Shown: positions 1-11,577 of the stretch, in pieces | Position numbering within the stretch: the first letter of the stretch is position 1 | Layout: each line of letters begins with the position of its first letter | Source of the DNA: Bryum argenteum | Taxonomy: Eukaryota > Streptophyta > Bryopsida > Bryales > Bryaceae | DNA: 64,000 nucleotides | Assembly (NCBI GenBank): GCA_037043015.1 | Contig: CM073321.1 | Coordinates: 33,892,101 to 33,956,100 of the forward strand | Direction: 5' to 3' | Made by a program: the position numbers and the translations under genes | Notes under the pieces: model-generated | What the model was told of the DNA's origin: nothing | Seen by the model: only the letters and a program-made list of their open reading frames with translations | Databases searched by the model: none

Positions 1-2
1 AA

Positions 3-611
3 GTCACAATTGCGGTTGGAATCAAGAACACAAGGCCAGAGCTGATGTTGTATTCTACCATGGTCATGCTTCGAGCTGAAATAGTTCTTCACAAGGATAT
101 TGATTGGACCACTCTGATAGGTTTGAACGTGGATTTATTGGATCGCAGGAACCGATTCATTCCAACGAATTGGATGGGACCAAGCAGTTGTTATACTACT
201 TATTCAGAACGTTCAGCTGATATGGATGCCCAACTTCAACAACATGGAACTTCAAGGGGATATGGGAGCACTACCCAAGATACAAACCATGACGATCGTC
301 AAGCACCAGTATCCTTTGATACATGAAGTGAGGGGTATTACCATGGTAACCACCAATTCAGTACTCCTATGAGTTATATGCCACCCTACTAGCAAGATAC
401 GTACGGAGTCGAACGCGAATACGGTAGAGGTGGATCTAGTTCAGAGTACCCATCCCCAATGTATACAGGAGGTACACATGGTTTAGAAGGTGAGCAAGGT
501 AGCGGATTCAATGTTCAAGGCAACTTAAGCTCAACTCGGATGATACCTACATCATTATTGCCTTGCAAGGGGCCAATTTTGAAGATCTTGAAATCCATAT
601 TTTGTTTATGA
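3..611 (+). pseudogene. 3' end of an unidentified gene entering from the left, with two in-frame stops
   Basis: One frame stays protein-like from the window edge to a TGA at 609-611, interrupted by TGA at 324-326 and TAG at 390-392. The first 60 residues are mixed globular sequence (for example HKDIDWTTLIGL and RFIPTNWMGPSS). The remainder is a low-complexity tail rich in Gly, Ser, Tyr and Gln, such as YGRGGSSSEYPS and GLEGEQGSGFN. Such a tail resembles the disordered C-termini of some plant transposase-derived genes, but I do not recognise the family. Both stops are one transition away from sense codons (CGA to TGA, CAG to TAG), so decay is more likely than a true gene end at 326. The start lies outside the window. 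Confidence 0.4.
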
Positions 612-829
612 ATGGAATATCCGAATGTATGACCATATCATATATTAATATATTATGCAATTTGATAATTTCAAGGGATTTGATCGAAATGTCTTGTATT
701 TTTACTATGAGTGCACTTGGCGATGATAATTTCTTTTGTTTGGCTGTAAGCCTCTTTTCACGTTCACACCTAACATGTGCTGAGTTCATCAATTTAGACA
801 AAAAATGCCATAAGTAAGAAAAGTCATAG

Positions 830-1500
830 TATGTTTGATTTGACTATCGACAAACCATTAATAATCCAACTACGCAAGGTTGATATAATGAAGAAGTTTC
901 ATAGTTCATTACATATCCTCAAATGTTGGTCGTGCAGGTTTGAAGATATTTTTATTGAAGGTATTCAGTAGGGTACATCTTTGGAATTGGGTACATGTTG
1001 CAATGGTGAGATGTAGCTTGAACACTAGTGAGAATTGAACAACATACTTGTGAGAATTGTTAGAAATGATTTTATGCAATACTATAGAAATCCATGCATG
1101 TGTTTTGAATTTGTTTAATGGAAATTACGGAAGAGAAGTTATTAAGAAGTGCAAAACTAGATAATTCTAACTAATGAAACCATATGTTAATCTGTAAACC
1201 AAAATAACAGACAATGGAGAAGAAGTCATTCATTGCAAGGTATATAGAAACAAGAATGTACTTGAAGTACCTACATATACATGGCATGTAATACATTTGA
1301 GTCCAAAAAATTGCCTACATCCACATTATGACTTTTATGAAGAATCTGAAAAGCTAATAAAGCCGCAAGAACTACAACAGATGTGCAATACTAATTTACT
1401 ATTCGTACTTGGTGCGAAAACGGCCATTCGGCACCGGCCAATGGAATGATTCCATGAAGCGGTTGACAGTGTGGGTCAACATATACTTTGCATCCGCCAC
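830..1500. other. intergenic, no gene seen
   Basis: This is AT-rich sequence with no open frame of useful length on either strand and no recognised repeat. It separates the gene tail at the window edge from the 3' end of the minus-strand kinase-like pseudogene. Confidence 0.5.
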
Positions 1501-1506
1501 CATCTC

Positions 1507-2885
1507 CTAGTATTGGTAAAAAGCATTTGCCAAGTCTTGATTTGACCACCGGTCTGGCCCTATTGGATGTTGCAAATTCTCGTAGGCCGTCGACATGGTC
1601 TTCTTGAGGATTCGTTCTGCTATCCGTGCCGTAGCAAACGCCTCCAAAGCTCTATCAAAGAAGGGAATAATGCCAATGTCATCACTCTCTTTGTACAAGT
1701 ACGCCACCCGAGGATCCACCCAATATCGTGCTCGTAGAGTATCAATTCTCTCTTCGGGTTTTGTGAACGTGTACAAAGACCTCATTTTATCATCCATGCT
1801 CGTCGTTAACCCCTAATCGCATACACCAAGATACACTCGTGATTCATCTTAAGAGAAGTGAAGAATTATGTTGTCTGATGACACATTGTTGTGAAGGTAG
1901 TTCATCCGGTGGACTTCACCTATGATATGCACTAAAGCCCAAGCAAACTCAGTTCGTTTTTTGCGAAACCAAACCAACTGCCAAGCTTGAATAAGCTCAT
2001 CATCGGAATGAGGTGTGAGTGCGATATCTTCATTAACATCATCTCCATACTTTGCATCAAGGGCCAACATCGATCGGATCGTCCTGCCATTCCACCAATA
2101 CGTATAGCTTTGGAACTTATTTGAATGAATGGCTATAAAACGAATAACACCTGGATGTTGTATCCTCACGGCGAACGCCTCATTCTGATGCTCCACCTTG
2201 GCCAAGTCTGGTCGTGTCACTGCTTGGTTGGGAGTCTTTGCAGCAAATTCCTAGTACTCTTCAATGGTCGGAACCCCTCTTATGTGCACTTTGGAAATTG
2301 TGCCATAACCACCTCTTAGACTCCTCTTCTCAAGTTCGACGATACGGGCCGTGTCAGGAATTACTACCAAATATTCATGCGACCCTGCTCGACTAACTTT
2401 CCTTCTTCCGTGTTCCACCATTTTATGGAGCCGCGCCGGTTTTGATTATTGGAATACGGTCTCATCGCCTGTTGAAAAGCCTCTGCCTTCAATACCACAT
2501 CCCTAAACTCCGCATCATCCGCTCGATCTGTTTTCTGGTACTTCTTCAATATGACGACAGCGTTCCATAGAGCATCGATAAATCTATCGTCCAACCACTC
2601 CGTAAATCCAAGCTTATCAGTCTCCGGTCTCCACACCGGATCTTGGGGCGCTTCTATTATGAGGTCCGTCATGTCCTCTTTGAATTTGGCAGGGGCTTCT
2701 TCTTTGTATCGCACGTATTTGCTCAACTAACATGAAAGACTGTTGGCCTCATAAAATCTTACAATTACATTCTCCCAAAAAAAGTTCTTGCACTTATTCG
2801 AGAGGTGCTTCCTACGCTCATGATGAAAAAACGCGGAAGGCCTCCGACCTCGATTCCCCCCACTGCTCCCAACTCCATGTTTTGG
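1507..2885 (-). pseudogene. kinase-like pseudogene, left copy
   Basis: Reading leftward, an N-terminal part starts MPKHGVGSSGG at 2885, has a TAG at 2727-2729 and continues in the same frame to 2364. The kinase fold then follows. Near 2300 lies a glycine loop, GGYGTISKVHI. Near 2160 is HPGVIRF, followed by YTYWWNG. Near 1890 is a catalytic-loop equivalent, LHNNVSSDNIILHF, with the HRD Asp replaced. The metal-binding segment GVCD is followed by a TAG where the right-hand copy has Trp (CDWE). Stops after IILHF and after CD, plus a stop near the glycine loop, break it. The DFG motif is replaced by CDW in both copies, so even the ancestor may have been an atypical or inactive kinase. The partner copy is at 47.1-49.9 kb. 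Homology between the two copies is clear, while kinase assignment is by motif order. Confidence 0.6.
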
Positions 2886-3049
2886 CATCTTTTTGAAAAA
2901 AAATTGCAAAATTTCCCCCCTTACAAACAGAAAGACTTCTTTCCTTCCCAGGATAAGGAGCCAGTGGATGAAAATTAAAAATATTTCCAACCTACAGCCA
3001 CTCCGCACCCTGAAAGGGAATGAAAGAAGTGAGGAGGGTGGAGGACCGG

Positions 3050-3370
3050 TCAGCCTTATGTAGGCCGCGGTCGCATGGCCGATCGACCGACCTAGATCCG
3101 ACGATCGCTGACCGACTGGCATGACCGATCGGACGGCCCACGCCGACCGCGACTGATCGGACGGCCGCGATCGATCGAACAACCGATACATACCGCGACC
3201 GATCGGTCGGCCGACGCCGACCGCGCCCAATTGGACGGCCGACCTAAATCGCGACCGATCGGACGACCGACCTAAACCGCGACCGATCGGACGACCAATC
3301 CGTTGGCTCCGACCGATCCGACGCCATCGACCGGTCAGTCGGCCGTGGCCGATCGGACGGTTGTGGGCCG
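3050..3370. repeat. CpG-rich degenerate repeat block (GACCGATCGGACGGCC-type)
   Basis: About 320 bp of irregular repeats are built from CGACCGATCGG and ACGGCCGACC and are dense in CGATCG palindromes. Half-sites reading CGACCTAAA occur near 3240 and 3275. The block sits directly upstream of the start of the minus-strand kinase-like pseudogene (2885) and may be its promoter or leader. It makes long open frames on both strands because it is GC-rich and short-period, and I do not regard these as coding. Confidence 0.6.
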
Positions 3371-3780
3371 CCCAATCCAATCAATGGTAACCACCTAAAC
3401 TCCCAACAACACTTTCAACGGCTAAGATGCGACCTCCAATACGATCTAACGTTTAATAAATTTACTACTGTCATAGTAATTCTAATTTACCCCCCGGACG
3501 GACTTCCGGACGGACGTCCGGACGTCCTTTCAAAAAACATTAAAAGACGTCCGTATTGACATCCCTGTGTTCAACACAATGTTAGACACTTGATACTTTT
3601 TTGGAAGTACCATATAAAGAGCTTCCCCGTGGAGACAACGTGTATCTTACTAGTACAATCAAGAAGGTACATTGTATAACGTCCAGCCTTGAACATATCT
3701 TGCAACTTTTAATTCAAATAAATAAAATAAATAGAAATATCCAACACACGAGCATTTTTCTAAAACTTTATCCCTTTACT

Positions 3781-5539
3781 CTAATGTTCTTCCATTGTAC
3801 TTCCACTTTTTTCTCCTTGGTACCATCTCCGATATTTCTCCTTTGTCTTATTTGCAATACATAGATCTTCGATCCTTGCCTTTGAGAACCTCTCCTCTTC
3901 TGCGCACACTAGTAGCTTTCTGAACAACTCCTCAGTTGTCTCATTGCCTCCTAAACTTTGACCCTCTATTACAATTCCCATGCAATCTATTGGATTGAGT
4001 ACTAGCTTTTCTTCCTTCTCCCTCAATCTTCCTGATGCTTGACTACTAGCTAATTTCACATTTCGATCTTAGAGCTCAAGACATCGCATACCCTAATTAA
4101 TCTCTTTAGCTCGTTTACATATTGACCTTGGTCCCTGGCTCCTGCAACCATAGTTTCCTTCTCGCGACCCCAATTATTGACCAATTACCATTCGTCAACC
4201 TCATAATATCTCTTTTTCACTTCTTCAAATGGTTTTGCCTGCTCCATGAGTATTAACTCATAATCGACCTGATCCGATGCATCGGGAGCTGGAAAGACAT
4301 TTGTCGGCACCTCTTGGCTCTTAAGTTTTACATCCTTGAGTTCCTCAATGTCATGCTAGAGTTCAACACACTTTCTCTCTTCCAATGACAAAGCATGAAA
4401 CAAATAATGATATTCCTCATAAGCCATCTTGATCTCCTTGATGCAGTTATCTTCGGGTTCCTCCGTAAGGTTATCATTGATGACTAATTGAATTTCCTTC
4501 TCCAGTTCTACTTCTTCATTTCCTTCTCTTTCTAGCCCTTCAGTTGTTTCCATTGGATATTCTTGAATCCCCTCCTCTATGCTAACATATTTTTTGAGGA
4601 GGGGCGCTTATACTAGGCCCGAATATAACTTCAGATTGACTCAAACCTTGTGCACCAAACATTCCTTCAACCTCCATGTGTTCAATGACATCGGCTTCTC
4701 CTTCTGTTCGTAGGTCCTCGACGTGCTTCAAGGGTGCATTAGTCACCTCCGAATCCCGCACGCTTGTTTCACCCATAAGAGAGTGTTCTACGTCACCAAT
4801 AGAACCTTCTAAAAGAGGAGTATGATGCTCCCTCTCTTGAACCTCTTCTTCATCAGAATTAGAATTTTCCCAAACATACACTTCATCTGCATCCCCATCT
4901 TTCCAATTCGATGTTGTTGTAACACCTTCTCGTGGGTTTTCTGACAATGGAGCTCTTGGATGTCTTGCTTGGTTGGAAGGAAGATTTGTGGCGTTTTATT
5001 CAATGAGCTCCAACCACCACATTCTCCAATATTACCTCCGCATACACCATTTGAGCAATATAATACGAAACCGCGTTCTTGGTGACATTCTTGCCTTTAT
5101 AAAGGAACCTCCATACTTCAATACATCGTTGTACAAATTTGTCATGCTTACGATAGTGCAGATTTGCAGCATTTACTTTGATGTGCGTCTCAAGTCGAAA
5201 GTGTGGAAACAACTTGCCAATGTGGTACTAGGCAATATAATTCTTGATTGTTTTCAGATTCCAAACACCCTCTTCGGTCTCCCACCAGGGAAAAGCGCGT
5301 TGAGTAGCATCTTGTAGAATGCGGTGATTCCTCTTTTGTTTCTTTCCTTTTCTAGTGCGTCTTTGGTCGAGTACTATTTTACGTTCTGCAATTGTACTCA
5401 TTGTGACCATCGAACGCAGAATGCGGCTAGGATGTGATGTTCGATGCAAAACACCAAAAATAGTGCAGTCCATGTTCTTCGAACAATCGTGCAAGCAGGT
5501 GACAACTTTGAGTTGACACCAGACAATGCGCAACAGCAC
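3781..5539 (-). pseudogene. coiled-coil family pseudogene, left copy (relative of the RING gene at 43.9-46.3 kb)
   Basis: Reading leftward, the N-terminal domain (5539-5000) contains basic RKGKKQKRNHRIL, then AFPWWETEEGVW, then QRCIEVWRFLYKGKNVTKN. These align with RKRRGNPQRKRLHVL, AFKGWEDELDMW and QRCIEVYQVLYSTPCVERN of the right-hand copy. A very acidic segment follows (4947-4582, for example NSNSDEEEVQERE). Next comes a Glu/Lys-rich coiled-coil region (4553-3781) containing EEVKKRYYEVDEW and ELFRKLLVCAEEERFSKARIEDL. Several frame changes and stops separate these pieces. No RING domain is visible here, although the right copy has one. The function is unknown. The shared N-terminal domain shows that the two loci belong to one dispersed family. 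Confidence 0.5.
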
Positions 5540-5837
5540 GGCACGTGGACTGAAAAGTGGCGACTACGGCCAAGAATGATTGTATATAACTTCCTGTCGC
5601 AGGGCGACCCTCGCAGCAAGGGCGACATCATTAGTGCGAGTGGTGATCCAGTATTTCTTGCAAGAGTCGCTCCGGGGCGAATGGCGGTCCGGCTGCAGCA
5701 TAGCTCCAGGGCGACCGGCGGTACAGCTGCAGCAGAGGTCCAGTTGCAGCAGCGTTTCGGAGTGCGCGAGAGCTCCTGCTCGTGTTCTTGGATCCTCTTT
5801 CTTTGATAGTCAAATTTTGAATTAACCGCTTCAAGCA

Positions 5838-6750
5838 TCTCCCCCATTCCCCCTTCAATCCCCCTCATCCCCCTCATTCCTCCTCATTCCCCCTCATTCC
5901 CCCTCGGTTCTTCCTATTTCTCATTGCCAAATGAAAATGATTCTTATGGTCATGGCATTTTGCGAAGAGTCGTTACCATGATAAATGAAAATTTAATTTT
6001 AAGCGCATTGGATACTCTTGTGGTGTAATATGGATTTAGATCGGTACAAGACTAATCGCAATTTTAAAATAAAATTCTCATTATTCTCTCTTTTACCTTC
6101 CCCCTTTTACCTCCATTCCTTTCAAATGATTTTACTCTAACCAATCAATAATTTTGGAGTCTCATGTTCTCTTTCATATAATGAATACAATAGATGAAAT
6201 AATTGTGACTTTCGTGATATCTAGGTTTGATTTATTCATCATAATAAGAGCAGCGGATATCAAATACTTTCACGGAATTCACAAATAATGGGTTAAATAG
6301 TACCCTCAGTAATTGGTTGATTGTAATGTAAGCAAATGATTATTGTGTTTCATGCATTGAAGAGGCTGAGACTCTATAAATGAGTACACATTTAATTGAT
6401 TATTATAAATAGTTAGGCAGAATATGACTTGTTAAAATATACATCATACAAAAAAATATATACCATGTGCTGCCTACCAAGAGGACGAGAAAGTCTCACC
6501 CCATCCTCTCTTCCATTCATTATTATCAATTTAGACCTCTCATGTCCATTTCTTATGAATTGAATGATCATAAAATGGGAATTATGGGACCAACGATCCG
6601 AAATTACTACCCTATGCGTACCTTGTTAATTTAAACTAATACATTATAAACTATAGGACTCTTTTACCCTTCCCCCATCCAATATTCATCCTCATCTCAT
6701 CCTCCTAGTAACCCTAATGGACTCGCATGCAATATAAACTGGGAGAATTA
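5838..6750. other. intergenic; short C-rich tract then AT-rich sequence
   Basis: A pyrimidine-rich microsatellite of CCCCTCATT units lies at about 5838-5905, just upstream of the coiled-coil family pseudogene. The rest is AT-rich with no convincing open frame on either strand. Confidence 0.5.
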
Positions 6751-6759
6751 CCGATTGCA

Positions 6760-7060
6760 AATATGGCAACCGGCGGTGCAGAGAAAGCGACCGACATTGC
6801 CTAAGGGCGACCAACGGTGCAGAAAGGGCGCCTGGCGGTGCCGAAGGGCGATCAACGGTGTAGAAAGGGCGACCGACGGTGCAGATAGACCAACCTCCAA
6901 TGGCAGGGCGACCGGCGATTCAGAAAGGCGACCGATGGTGTAGACAGGACGATCGGCGGTACAGATAGGGCAATCGCCGGTGGCTCGGGCGACCGTCGGT
7001 GCAGATTCTGTAGACCGCCGGTGGCCATATTCCTGTGCTTAAGAAGGCGACCGACAGTCC
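6760..7060. repeat. CpG-rich degenerate repeat block (GGGCGACCGGCGGTGCAGA-type)
   Basis: Roughly a dozen imperfect units of 20-24 bp have the core GGGCGACCGNCGGTGCAG. The same core recurs at 46.5-46.67 kb and in a modified form at 50.0-50.19 kb, each time next to a gene start. The block is a candidate promoter-associated repeat and its open frames are treated as by-products. Confidence 0.65.
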
Positions 7061-7761
7061 ATTTTCACCATTTGCTCGTCCCTCCTTTCGCGCATTGACT
7101 AGTATCGACTTCACTATTGCTACTTGCTTGCTTGTAGAGGGAATTTGCGTCTCTACGGATTTTTTTGATCGAGGCACTACCCGTTGTAGCTGCTACATCC
7201 ATGGTGCCACATGACCAAGGTCGATAGATAAAGAAGAGGATTGAGATGAAGCGCATAGGGATCTTGAAGAATCCGAAGATATTAGCGTTTAGAGGATGGG
7301 AGGAAGAGACGGAGCTGTGGTCTTTTGCCATGTGTGTTAGATATGTGGAGTGGTCCCACATCAACAAGCTCTTTCCTCTCCAACGGCACAACATTCATCC
7401 GTCTGACAATGAAGCAAACCTTTGACAGTGCCATAATGACATATCTAAAGTCAGATGCATACACGCTTGGCATAAGAGATACGGGAACAACCATATTTTT
7501 AAATATGAGATTCCATACTTCTAAGCAAGAATGGTATATGCGGAAACAATATCCAGGAAGGGGGTGGATTGGTCGACTTGTGCACGTTTGCCTATACAAA
7601 AAATTCTGAACCTATAGAAATTGGAGTAACATCAACTACTGTTGAAGGAGAAGGAATTGGAGGTGTACCTATAAGTCCTTAGGCCAACGCTGAAAATTAC
7701 GTAAAATGGTCTTCTGAATCCTCGAATTAAAAACACACACACAAATACCAGCTCAATGAAC

Positions 7762-10508
7762 CTACTGGTAACATAACAAATATGACATAGGGGAATACTT
7801 TTGAGGCAACTTCAATGCAAACAGGAGGTGGGCGTCGCGGATACAAATCTTTTCAGCTCTTGGAGAATCAGAAACTACCTTTGTATGGCCTAATGGATCG
7901 CCGGTTCGTTGAGCTTTATGGGCAACATGAAGTAATAGTTCTTCGGATATTGGTCCACTACCACCCTTGCCACCTCCGTTGAAGTCGTGGTAACCCACTA
8001 CTTGGAGGAAAGCATGAATATAATCATCAACAGCTGCAACGTACAAGTCCCCCCCTGTTGCCGGACGCTTGCAACCATTTGTTATGGATAGATTCCGCAA
8101 GGTTACATGAAGGCATCTCCGCGAGCTCCTCTGCAAAATATTTATTTCCCTGCAAGGTGCAAAGACATTTGACTTAGTAACAAAAGAAGTTGATCACGAT
8201 ATCTAGAGCGGTCTAGACTTGCGTCACCGCAAGTCTAATCTAAAAATAGTTTTTTTAAAATTTTAAATATTTTAAATAGTTGTTAATGTAAACGTTCAAA
8301 AAAGTAGAATATTCTATAATAAAAAAGTAAATATATTTTACGGATTTACTGGACATAAAAGCACGTGTACATAATTGCTACAGTGGCGGCAGACTCACCA
8401 GTTCCATGAAGCCACCCCACTCCCTGTATCGGAGGTGCCAGAATGCAAGCTAGTGTTCGAGGTGACCTAATCCAACTTCAGAGGTGGCCTTGCGCCGACG
8501 CTCACCACGCTCGGATTGCCCAGTATCTTGTCTCCGCCTCAGCCATGGTGCGTGCATCTTTGTATTGCTTACAAAGATGTCGATGTTGATCTTGCAGCTC
8601 GTGCACAATGTATTGTTTGGTGTGTTTCTCTAGGGATTGCGTCCAATGGAAGTACAAGTCCGCTCGCGGCCTTCCATGGACACTTTAGGGTCTCCGGAGC
8701 CGTAAATAATCCGCACAACGTTCCAATTGGCTTGCGCACTATCGGCCATGAACCCTTAAAACTGCCGCGCTTCAACTTCGTTTATGTCCATGATGTGGTT
8801 TAAGTTCTTCCAAAAGAGGATTTGAGATTCTCCGTCTTCAGACTGGAAATCACAGCATGCAATAGTTAGAATGCGGCAGATTTTTGAGTCATAAACGCGG
8901 TACGCCATGGTGGTCCAGTTCTTGACACGCTTGACGCGGTTGAACATCATCCACGTGTGGGACAGGTCGCCTTGGGGCTGCATACGACGAACAAGGTCAA
9001 CACCGCTTCCATGGCCGACCTCAGACATCTTGAAAATGAAAACTTTGTCACTTTTATCTCTTTGGCTCGGGAACTGGTTACGTTGGATGTAAGCCCAATT
9101 GCTGAGGCCTCGAAGCTTGGTGATCCCATCAAGAACACCGTATCTGCGCAAGTGCTTAAAAGTGGTAATACGATTCCTGACGCTCGGAGAGTTAAGCTCC
9201 TTAAACTGATCGAAAATAGGTTCTAGCTCCTCGAGGGTAAGCTTGGAGGTTACAGGGTCACCTTCTTCGCGGAGAAGTAAGTTTCCGTGTAAGTCCTTGC
9301 TTGCCGCCATGACTATTTTGGACGTGGTAGCTTGTAGATTACGTTCTACGTGCTCCTCTATTAACTCATCAATTATTTTACGTGCACATCTGTAGTCACC
9401 GACGTTGACAGGATGTTCGTGCGTACCAATATGCACACACGCCCGCTCTTGACTCTCCTCTCCGAATACGTAAAATATTTTAGAAGGGCATAGAGCAACA
9501 CAAACGGAAGGTTCTTTGCAGATTTTACAGACCAGTGTTGAAAAAGGAGGAGGCGCGTGGTCGGCAGAGAAAGGGTCCTTGATAAAGCCCTCGAACTCCT
9601 CCTCATTCACTTGTGCTCTGCGGTCAGGTCGTAGCAAGAAGCCGCAGTTCTCATTGTAGCATTGAAGATGACCTACACAGTTAGAGTAGCGGAATGACAA
9701 ACCGAGGTTGTTACTGATGTTAGTAGTCATTGTCCTGGTCCTCACATGACCGTCGTATCTTTTGTCTATGCCTTCCATGGATTTGGCTACCTAGACAGCA
9801 GTAGTTGGTAGAACAAGAGGGAGAATGTACAGGACATCACCATTGAAAGTGGGAGGCAGGAAAGAGACGCTGTGAGTACAAATGGAATGGAAATCAATTT
9901 TTTTTGGTATAGTTTTGTTGCGAGATATACTACCTAGTCTACGGAGCGAGGAAATAATGTTTTTCGGTTTTACGACTTTAGACGCGCGAAGAGAAGAGGG
10001 GGTGGTTTTGAGACTGTGTTCAGAACCCGATGAGGGAAAGGTAGATTTGATGATAGTCGACGAGACTGGATGGACGATTTTCTTTCATCGTCGGATGAAT
10101 CAGAAATATCAATTCGGACTTCGAGTCTGAGTTCGACCTTGACACGAGCAAGAACTAGAACAACTGTGGAGATGGTAGAAGAACTACGACGGTAGAGGCG
10201 TTCATGACGGACTCTGTCAAGCTGAACAGTCGATACTGTCTGAGCCGTAGCTTATACATTTTACAGTTACTCTCTAGGGCGACTGGTTTGACAAGGACAG
10301 AGTACTCGACAAGATTAGTGTTTGGATCCAAGACTTGATTCTCTAACCAGAGAGAGGAGTCATCAAACCCGAAATGAATTGCTAGCTAAGACGGAGTGAC
10401 TTCTGCCAATCCATCCACCCCCGGAGGAATGCAGATGGGGGGACTTAAGTCTTCAAACCTAATGGCAATGACGTCTGCAGCGGGAGGTTGGGGAACAGAG
10501 GATGCCAT
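7762..10508 (-). pseudogene. Mutator-like (MULE) transposase pseudogene, left copy
   Basis: The gene starts MASSVPQPPAADV at 10508 and runs leftward. An N-terminal domain is followed by a 340-residue open block (9778-8756). That block holds a zinc-binding module of the GCM/FLYWCH kind, with Cys pairs in NCVGHLQCYNENC and CKICKEPSVCVALC and His in HIGTHEHP. It leads into the transposase core (HTWMMFNRVKRVKNWT, AYRVYDSKICR, CCDFQSEDG). After a stop at 8753-8755 the core continues with GFMADSAQANWN and MEGRERTC. A 249-bp GT-AG intron (8398-8150) precedes a C-terminal part, AEELAEMPSCNLAESIHNKW and then DLYVAAVDDYIHAF. Damage includes stops in the N-terminal part and at 8753, and a frame change at a seven-C run (8049-8055). 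Upstream is the left terminus of the giant element (10875). MULE assignment is from family knowledge of the ADSAQANWN block and zinc module. Confidence 0.75.
8150..8398 (-). other. intron in the MULE pseudogene
   Basis: On the minus strand the donor is GTGAGT at 8398 and the acceptor is TTGCAG ending at 8150. Coding sequence on both sides (REWGGFMEL before, GNKYFAEELAEM after) belongs to the same transposase C-terminal region. The intron is AT-rich compared with its exons. Retention of a clean intron argues for decay of a genomic copy rather than retroposition. Confidence 0.6.
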
Positions 10509-10870
10509 GATAGACGTAGACGACGAAGACAACATTAACAAGTGCACGAAGAAAGAGAGTCTTTATTGCCATTTGAAAGTTCAAATACGAGCAATTGGTG
10601 TAGGGTGTTTGCATACGTATTTAATACCTATTAGACGTAATTTCTTATAAAAAAACGTACAGATACTTGATACCCTTGATCGTGAGCATGATGATTTGAA
10701 AGCACATTACTTATAAGACTTAAATTATCTGGACTGACATAATTGCATTAAGTAGTTACGATTAAAAATATTAGATACCCCGATAAAATAAGTAGGTGTA
10801 GAAGGTAAAGTGACGCCGGCTGTCATTGTCAGAGATTTAGTTGGATAATAGATGCGTTCAAAAGTTAGCT

Positions 10871-10902
10871 TATTAACACGTAATTCATTATAATGGGAAT
10901 AT
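10871..10902. mobile_element. left terminal inverted repeat of the giant element, with TATT target duplication
   Basis: Positions 10875-10902 begin AACACGTAATTC and end ATGGGAATAT. They are the exact reverse complement of 33307-33334 over all 28 bases. The four bases outside, 10871-10874, are TATT, and the four bases outside the right end (33335-33338) are also TATT. Similarity stops immediately beyond these points, as expected for true termini. Confidence 0.85.
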
Positions 10903-11577
10903 TCAAATTATCATCAAATAACATATTTCGTTAAAGTGAGAATATTTCTATTATCATCGGCCTAAATTCCACAAAAAGGACTATAGGGCGACCTAAAGTG
11001 AAAAACAAGAAACTCAAAACTCTCTAATATAAGCAAAACATCCCATTAAAACAAGAAACTCAACTATATTGAGAACATATATTTGGAATGGTCAAAACAC
11101 ATTCCATATCTAATCTGAAAAGAATAGCACATCAGAACGGAAAACACATTAAAATGAGAAATCAGAACAATGTCAAATATTACATATAGTTCTAAACATA
11201 CGATTCTATGTAATATATCAGTTACAATACAGTTCCGCTACAAAAAAATTACACCAATCTACTTATCTAATTCTGCCTAGACATGAAAACTCTAATCAAC
11301 TTCAACGTAATTGAGCTTAAATCCAATTTGAGCAAAAATTATGGACGAGCTCTTGCCAACTTTGTCCTACATACTAACTAAAGCCGCGATTGACTATTTA
11401 GGTTGACGTGAGCTAAATACCAATGCTTCAATAACCGAAATGTTTCTTCCTCCTCCGCCTGAAAACCCACGATACTTTGTTGCTCTTCTCCACTTTGTCC
11501 TCTATAATAGCTAAAGCCGCGATTGACTATTTAGGTCGACATGACCTAAATACCAATGTCTTGAGTGATCAAAAATC
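10903..11577. other. left subterminal region; tandem 133-bp repeat with two dyads 3' of the DUF7869-like gene
   Basis: This is AT-rich sequence without a gene. A 133-bp unit beginning AAAGCCGCGATTGACTATTTAGG occurs twice, at about 11380 and 11513. Each copy contains one 9+3+9 dyad, at 11397-11417 and 11530-11550. Placed just beyond the stop codon at 11578, these dyads could mark the 3' end or terminator region, or act as transposase-binding subterminal sites. A further half-site, GCGACCTAAAG, occurs near 10989. Confidence 0.6.

Noticed and set aside
2886-3380. Upstream part of a 217-codon minus-strand frame through the GACCGATCGG repeats
   Set aside because: It translates a degenerate CpG repeat (GRPIGRG-like). 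Only the last part after MPKHGVG looks like protein.
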